From Mucidula mucida (Eukaryota > Basidiomycota > Agaricomycetes > Agaricales > Physalacriaceae): 10,981 bases of DNA. Below, one piece after another: positions 7,409 to 10,981 of the stretch (its first letter is position 1; each line of letters opens with the position of its first letter). The DNA lies in the NCBI GenBank assembly GCA_015501055.1, contig JADNYV010001000.1, positions 1 to 10,981 of the forward strand, read 5' to 3'. A program made the position numbers and the translations under genes. The notes beneath the pieces are model-generated. The model was not told where the DNA came from. It saw only the letters and a list, made by a program, of their open reading frames with translations, and did not search any database.

Positions 7409-9378
7409 ATGTCTGTGAGGCTCGCCAAACGCAATCCATGATCTCGTATATCTGACGCGCTCGGAAAATCTTCATCTGAAAGATACCATAGATACTGTGA
7501 AGCGACTGCTGGACAGGCGGGGCTTACTCGTGACTGGTCCCGCTTCCGCGCCTTTCATTGACGGTGCTTTGGCCAGCTTTGAACTATTGACAATTGGTCT
7601 GCGCCAGGTCAAACCCACGGATCCTATGCAAACACGTCTTTCTCTCATTTACGACTTGGAAGGTCTCCTGCCCATCATGAAGGAGTGGATCTCCCACATT
7701 ATCAACCTCTTTTTTCATTCAGAGTGTAGCAGGTTTCACGGCATTCTTCCCTGTGCTGGAAGAGTTTCGGCGAGGCCCACGTAATTCAGGAAGCGTTTCC
7801 TGATGCCTTCAAGGTTCATGACTCGACAACCATCGTTTTCATTCGTAACCTTACTCGTCTCTGGCTGCATTCGGCCAGTTCACCGTCCGCGTTCTCCTTG
7901 CCTGTTTGGTCATTGTTGAACGTCCTGACACTGTCGATTTTCAAAGCCCAGGGTCCCAAAAGTCACCCAGTGTTTCAAGAAATGTTCTCCTGTCGCTCCT
8001 CCGACGTATCTCGCGCATTACGCATATCGCTTTTCCATGTTCTGTCAGAAACCGAGATAGGCTTTGGTTCGTTGAACTCGCTTCACGGACTGATGTTACT
8101 TGCGACGGAGGAGGACTCTATGTGTCATCAGATGGCTGTAGATGGCTTCATCCCTCTCTTGATAACCCTCTTATTCCGGCTTACATCACCTAGGACTCCG
8201 ATTGCAAGGCCAGAACGTCGGGTGTATACTCGAAATGAATTGGTAAAGGGAGCCATATTCGCACTCATGATGTTGCATAGGAAACCCAAGTTTTATTCAA
8301 ATGGAGACTTCATTGAAGTGTCGCCTCTTGGAGGCCGTGCTGCTGGCCCACGTCCGGCTTCGCTGTACTATCGAATATGCCACAGCCTTATTGGACTCAC
8401 CCCGTCTGATTGTGATTATAGTTTCGTCACACCTAATTTACCGCTCGATACTGCGGGCCTGCCCGACTACTTTACGACGAATTGAAAGCCGGAGACTGGA
8501 GCAGAAACTGGACGAAGAGGATGGTTTTGCTAAATCGTGGTTGACCTTGCGCTGCAGGGTTGTGACCCAATTGCGCTTAATGAAGACTTTGAAGAAGCGG
8601 TCTTTCTTTGATTGTGGAAACGCCTGCGTACTATACCCTTTTTGACTGACTGCGCATATACTCACTCGCGTTGTAGTGCATGAATGCGATTCCAAAAAGT
8701 CTCCCGAACCGAGCACCTCGACGCTGTTCTGGCTGCCAACATGTCGCGTACTGTTCATATGAATGTCAGCGCGTAGACTGGAAGGCCCGACATGGGACGT
8801 ACTGCACCAACAGAATTCGAGAGCGAGGTTTGTCCTTTACTGTACCCCCATATTTGATGTTTGAGGCTGATTGTTCATATCTGACAGAAGACGGCCGACT
8901 GTATACAACACCAATACCGCCGCTAGACGAAGAACTCTTGTTGTGGCTTGCAACCCGAGACTTCCGAGAAAACGAAGGATTTTGCCGTCAGATTACCACC
9001 TACAGAGGGGAGTTGGCAGTCATTTTGGACTATTCCAGCTGGGAGGTCCAGCGCGGTGAATGCGACAACATGCGGCTCGAAGTCATCAACCGGGGCGCGA
9101 AATTATGGCAAGAAGGATTACCAGAAGAAAAGCCGTTTTCAGCCTTTCAGCAATCGTCCCAGTACTTGGCGTCCAAAGGGGAAGATTCCGTTTTGCTTAT
9201 ACTCCAAGCGCCGAATGCTACAGCTATCAAGTTTTTGACCAGCCTCCAACAACTCGAACGGAGATGTTACTCGATGATGTATACTAGGCTACAGATAAAC
9301 TTGGTCCTATACCCACGTCATAGCCATAATATTACAATATACCGTGCTCTTCTCCAGAATGTCATGGCCAAATCATAG
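7409..9378 (+). CDS. MYND zinc-finger protein, reading frame interrupted
   Basis: Helical-repeat protein with a MYND finger, of a type greatly expanded in mushroom genomes; role unknown, probably protein-protein interaction. Protein-like segments: 7428 to about 7763 (LTRSENLHLKDTIDTVKRLL), about 7814 to 8281 (FIRNLTRLWLHSA to KGAIFALMMLH), about 8283-8627 (NPSFIQM, CRLLEAVLLAHVRL, YRSILRACPTTLRRIESR, DEEDGFAKSWLTLRCR) and 8677-9378. The last junction is a clean 49-nt intron (8628-8676) that lies inside the finger: DCGNAC then CMNAIPKS, RRCSGCQHVAYCSYECQ, DWKARHGTYC. The shift near 7764-7813 may be a 50-nt intron with an AAG acceptor. Two other breaks fit single extra A's: at AAA 7427-7429, where removing one A joins ATG 7409 to the frame, and at AAA 8282-8284. 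Either this is a decaying copy or the sequence has indels; missed exons are possible. Confidence 0.75.
8628..8676 (+). other. Intron within the MYND finger of the plus-strand gene
   Basis: GTACTA donor after TGC at 8627, TTGTAG acceptor at 8671-8676, 49 nt, phase 0. It joins the frame ending DCGNAC to CMNAIPKS and completes the first Cys pair of the MYND finger, which supports the junction. The upstream frame stops within the intron. Confidence 0.75.
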
Positions 9379-9662
9379 AGAACGCCGCCCAATCCCCCCC
9401 TCTCAATATATCACCGAGTCCTGTGGCGTAAAAGCGAGGCCCCATGCAATCATACGATAAGCTCCAGGACTACATCTATCATGCCGTTTGACCTCACCAA
9501 TTGCGAAAGAATTTCTTGCTGGAGACGTTGTTTTATAGAAGGACTCCGGAGATTCAGACTAACACCGTTCTCAAATGAGATAGATGTGATTGATAGCAAT
9601 GCGACAACTGAGTGCTAAGATCAGACGATAACATACGGTAACGACTTTGACAATGGAGTAAC
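9379..9662. other. Spacer between converging MYND and RING genes
   Basis: Tail-to-tail interval that must contain the 3' ends of both transcripts. No AATAAA is seen on either strand and no protein-like ORF independent of the RING gene. A C-rich patch CCCCCC stands near 9395-9402. Confidence 0.5.
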
Positions 9663-10471
9663 CTAGGAGATGTAAACTCTCCGCAACTGGTCCTCCCGAG
9701 CTTCTGCTTCGCATATCGGACAGACACCAATGTATTTGATAGCAGCGGTGACGCATCTAACGCAGAAAACGTGCCCGCAGGCAGTCGCACACATGATCGA
9801 CTTCTCTTCATCACACATCGGACAGCACACAGGCTCGGCTTCCGCATCCTCCTCCTCCTCGTCGCATTCGGTGTCAGATTCATGGCTTGGTGTGCATGTC
9901 TAAAGAAGTAATCAGCGCCGCATTCAAACAGAACAGGATATTGCCCTTACTATGCAGGGAGGCGACGAAAGATACTCGACATCTTCAAAAGCGAGAGAAT
10001 CATCTTCGACAGATGCGTCTTCGATGGGGTCGGTGGGCGGGTAGGCTTCATCGGGATACCGGCTTTTGGCCTCTTCATCCTCCCAATCATCATCCAAATC
10101 ATCGCTATGGTCATCGTCATCTTCATCACTGTCATAGTCGATGTCGCAGGGATGGAAGTGTTCATTATGCACCCGAAAGCCGCCTGGCGACTTCATGTGC
10201 TTGTCGCAGAGACCGCAGTAGAAGTGGTTGAGAGTATTAACATAGTGCTTTGAAATGCATGTTGGCTACGCTGCTGAAGCCGAGCCGCGAAGCTTACCTG
10301 TTGTAACGCCTGACGATTCAAGAAACGCCGGCCGCACTTGCAACACTCCGGATGGTTGGAGGAGTTGATGATATGCTCCGTCCTCTGCTTGCAGTTAAGG
10401 AGATACACGTCGCAGAGGGCGCAATAACTCTCCGCGCCGTTGAGATAAAGCATGTGCGAAGAAGAAGCCAT
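9663..10471 (-). CDS. Triple C2H2-like finger plus acidic region plus RING finger protein (probable E3 ubiquitin ligase)
   Basis: Probable E3 ubiquitin ligase; substrate unknown. Exons 10471-10298, 10247-9951 and 9899-9663, introns 50 and 51 nt, all phase 0, coding 235 residues. Three tandem fingers open the protein: Cys17/Cys20/His33/His40, Cys43/Cys46/His59/His66 and Cys69/Cys72/His85/His90. The first two share exactly the spacing C-x2-C-x12-H-x6-H. Residues 93-117 are a strongly acidic Asp/Glu run, and further acidic stretches reach residue 179. The C-terminal RING is Cys183-x2-Cys186-x11-Cys198-x-His200-x2-Cys203-x2-Cys206-x10-Cys217-x2-Cys220, a C3HC4 pattern. Intron 1 ends in AAAG rather than CAG or TAG, but finger 2 spans it with correct spacing, so the junction is well supported. 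The ATG at 10471 is chosen because the longer open frame begins with GTG and has no further Met. Confidence 0.9.
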
Positions 10472-10556
10472 GTTGACGAATGTGAATTTGAGTGTTTTGT
10501 TCAAGTTTGGATGATTATAGTTCGGTAGTAAGAAAAACACGCCAAGTAATCAAGGC

Positions 10557-10564
10557 TTTTATAC
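10557..10564 (-). promoter_or_regulatory. TATA box of the RING-finger gene
   Basis: On the minus strand the sequence reads GTATAAAAG, a strong TATA box, about 86-93 bp upstream of the ATG at 10471. This spacing implies a 5' UTR of about 55-60 nt. Confidence 0.6.
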
Positions 10565-10593
10565 CCTTCCTCCGGTGATTTTAAGCCCCGGAA

Positions 10594-10687
10594 GACTTGT
10601 TGGCTCCTCGAGCACAAATATGGTGAATAGGAGTTAAATATGAGACAAGTCTCGATTGTTGGTCAAGGGTACACCTGTAGGAGCCAA
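10594..10687. repeat. Interrupted inverted repeats upstream of the RING gene
   Basis: TTGGCTCCT at 10600-10608 is matched by its inverse complement AGGAGCCAA at 10679-10687, and GACTTGT at 10594-10600 by ACAAGTC at 10645-10651. The latter also lies in the small palindrome GAGACAAGTCTC. They may be paired factor sites in the promoter; short lengths make chance plausible. Confidence 0.3.
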
Positions 10688-10981
10688 TAAACTTGTAGCA
10701 CAGACGTCATATCCTCCATTGGGGCAGAGAGCGAAGACACGAGTCCCAGTAATTCCTCAGTCTCAGCGCATGCAGGTAACAGGCAACCAGACTGAAAGAA
10801 ATCTGTCAACGGCAAGAAAGAGAACATTTAGAGGGGCGTATGCGGTCTGCAGGCAATTAAGGAAAAGAAAGCCAAAGAGAACAGCCGAAGAGAGAGGTCG
10901 AGAATAGAAATGAGCATGAGCGCCGGCTGCGTGTCGTCGCCGCCGGCACTTGCCTCGGAGCATTCGGTCCGGATAACCCGC
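10688..10981. other. Right-hand end, no gene assigned
   Basis: A purine-rich plus-strand stretch (about 10790-10910) followed by GC-rich sequence. Open frames on both strands (plus 10656-10907, minus 10963-10763) have skewed, low-complexity products and no domain. It may be promoter or 5' sequence of a gene beyond the window. Confidence 0.35.

Noticed and set aside
9843..9863. CTC trinucleotide run resembling a microsatellite.
   Set aside because: It codes the Glu run in the acidic part of the RING protein; short and explained by coding.
9554..9883. Minus-strand 109-codon ORF rich in Arg and Ser.
   Set aside because: It overlaps the RING exon in another frame; the RING frame has all eight zinc ligands.
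10656..10907. Plus-strand ORF rich in Lys and Arg in the right-hand end.
   Set aside because: The composition follows from the purine-rich DNA; no ATG context, domain or splice pattern supports it.

Overview
The window looks like nuclear DNA of a filamentous fungus, most probably a mushroom-type basidiomycete (Agaricomycetes). The genes are small and packed on both strands. They are cut by introns of about 46-60 nt with GT...AG ends. The families present (animal/bacterial-type alpha-amylase, aldo-keto reductase, isochorismatase-like hydrolase, two MYND-finger proteins, a zinc-finger/RING protein, an LRR/F-box-like protein) are typical of such genomes. There is no sign of bacterial operons, ribosome binding sites, CRISPR arrays, tRNA or rRNA genes, or an intact transposon.

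Layout. 1-1001, minus: 5' part of a secreted GH13 alpha-amylase with eight exons in view, running off the left edge; one exon carries a one-base frameshift. 1417-2299, plus: a two-exon fragment of an uncharacterised LRR/F-box-like protein with no visible start codon. 2626-3874, plus: a complete six-exon aldo-keto reductase of 328 residues with an intact catalytic tetrad. 3875-4981: about 1.1 kb without a supportable gene, holding one orphan TATA box. 4982-5597, minus: a complete two-exon isochorismatase-like protein of 187 residues whose nucleophilic cysteine is replaced by serine. 5598-6150: mostly non-coding, with one small serine-rich ORF. 6151-7153, minus, and 7409-9378, plus: two MYND-finger proteins transcribed head to head from a shared 255-bp interval; the plus-strand one has reading-frame breaks. 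9663-10471, minus: a complete three-exon protein with three C2H2-like fingers, an acidic stretch and a C-terminal RING finger, a probable E3 ubiquitin ligase. 10472-10981: its TATA-box promoter and unassigned purine-rich sequence.

The genes do not form one recognisable pathway. The amylase, reductase and hydrolase are separate metabolic enzymes; the MYND and RING proteins are probably regulatory or protein-interaction factors. I see no biosynthetic cluster, defence system or mobile element. The points worth following up are the catalytic Cys-to-Ser change, the divergent MYND pair, apparent single-base frame breaks in two genes (decay or assembly error), and two introns that seem to end in AAG rather than the usual CAG/TAG.
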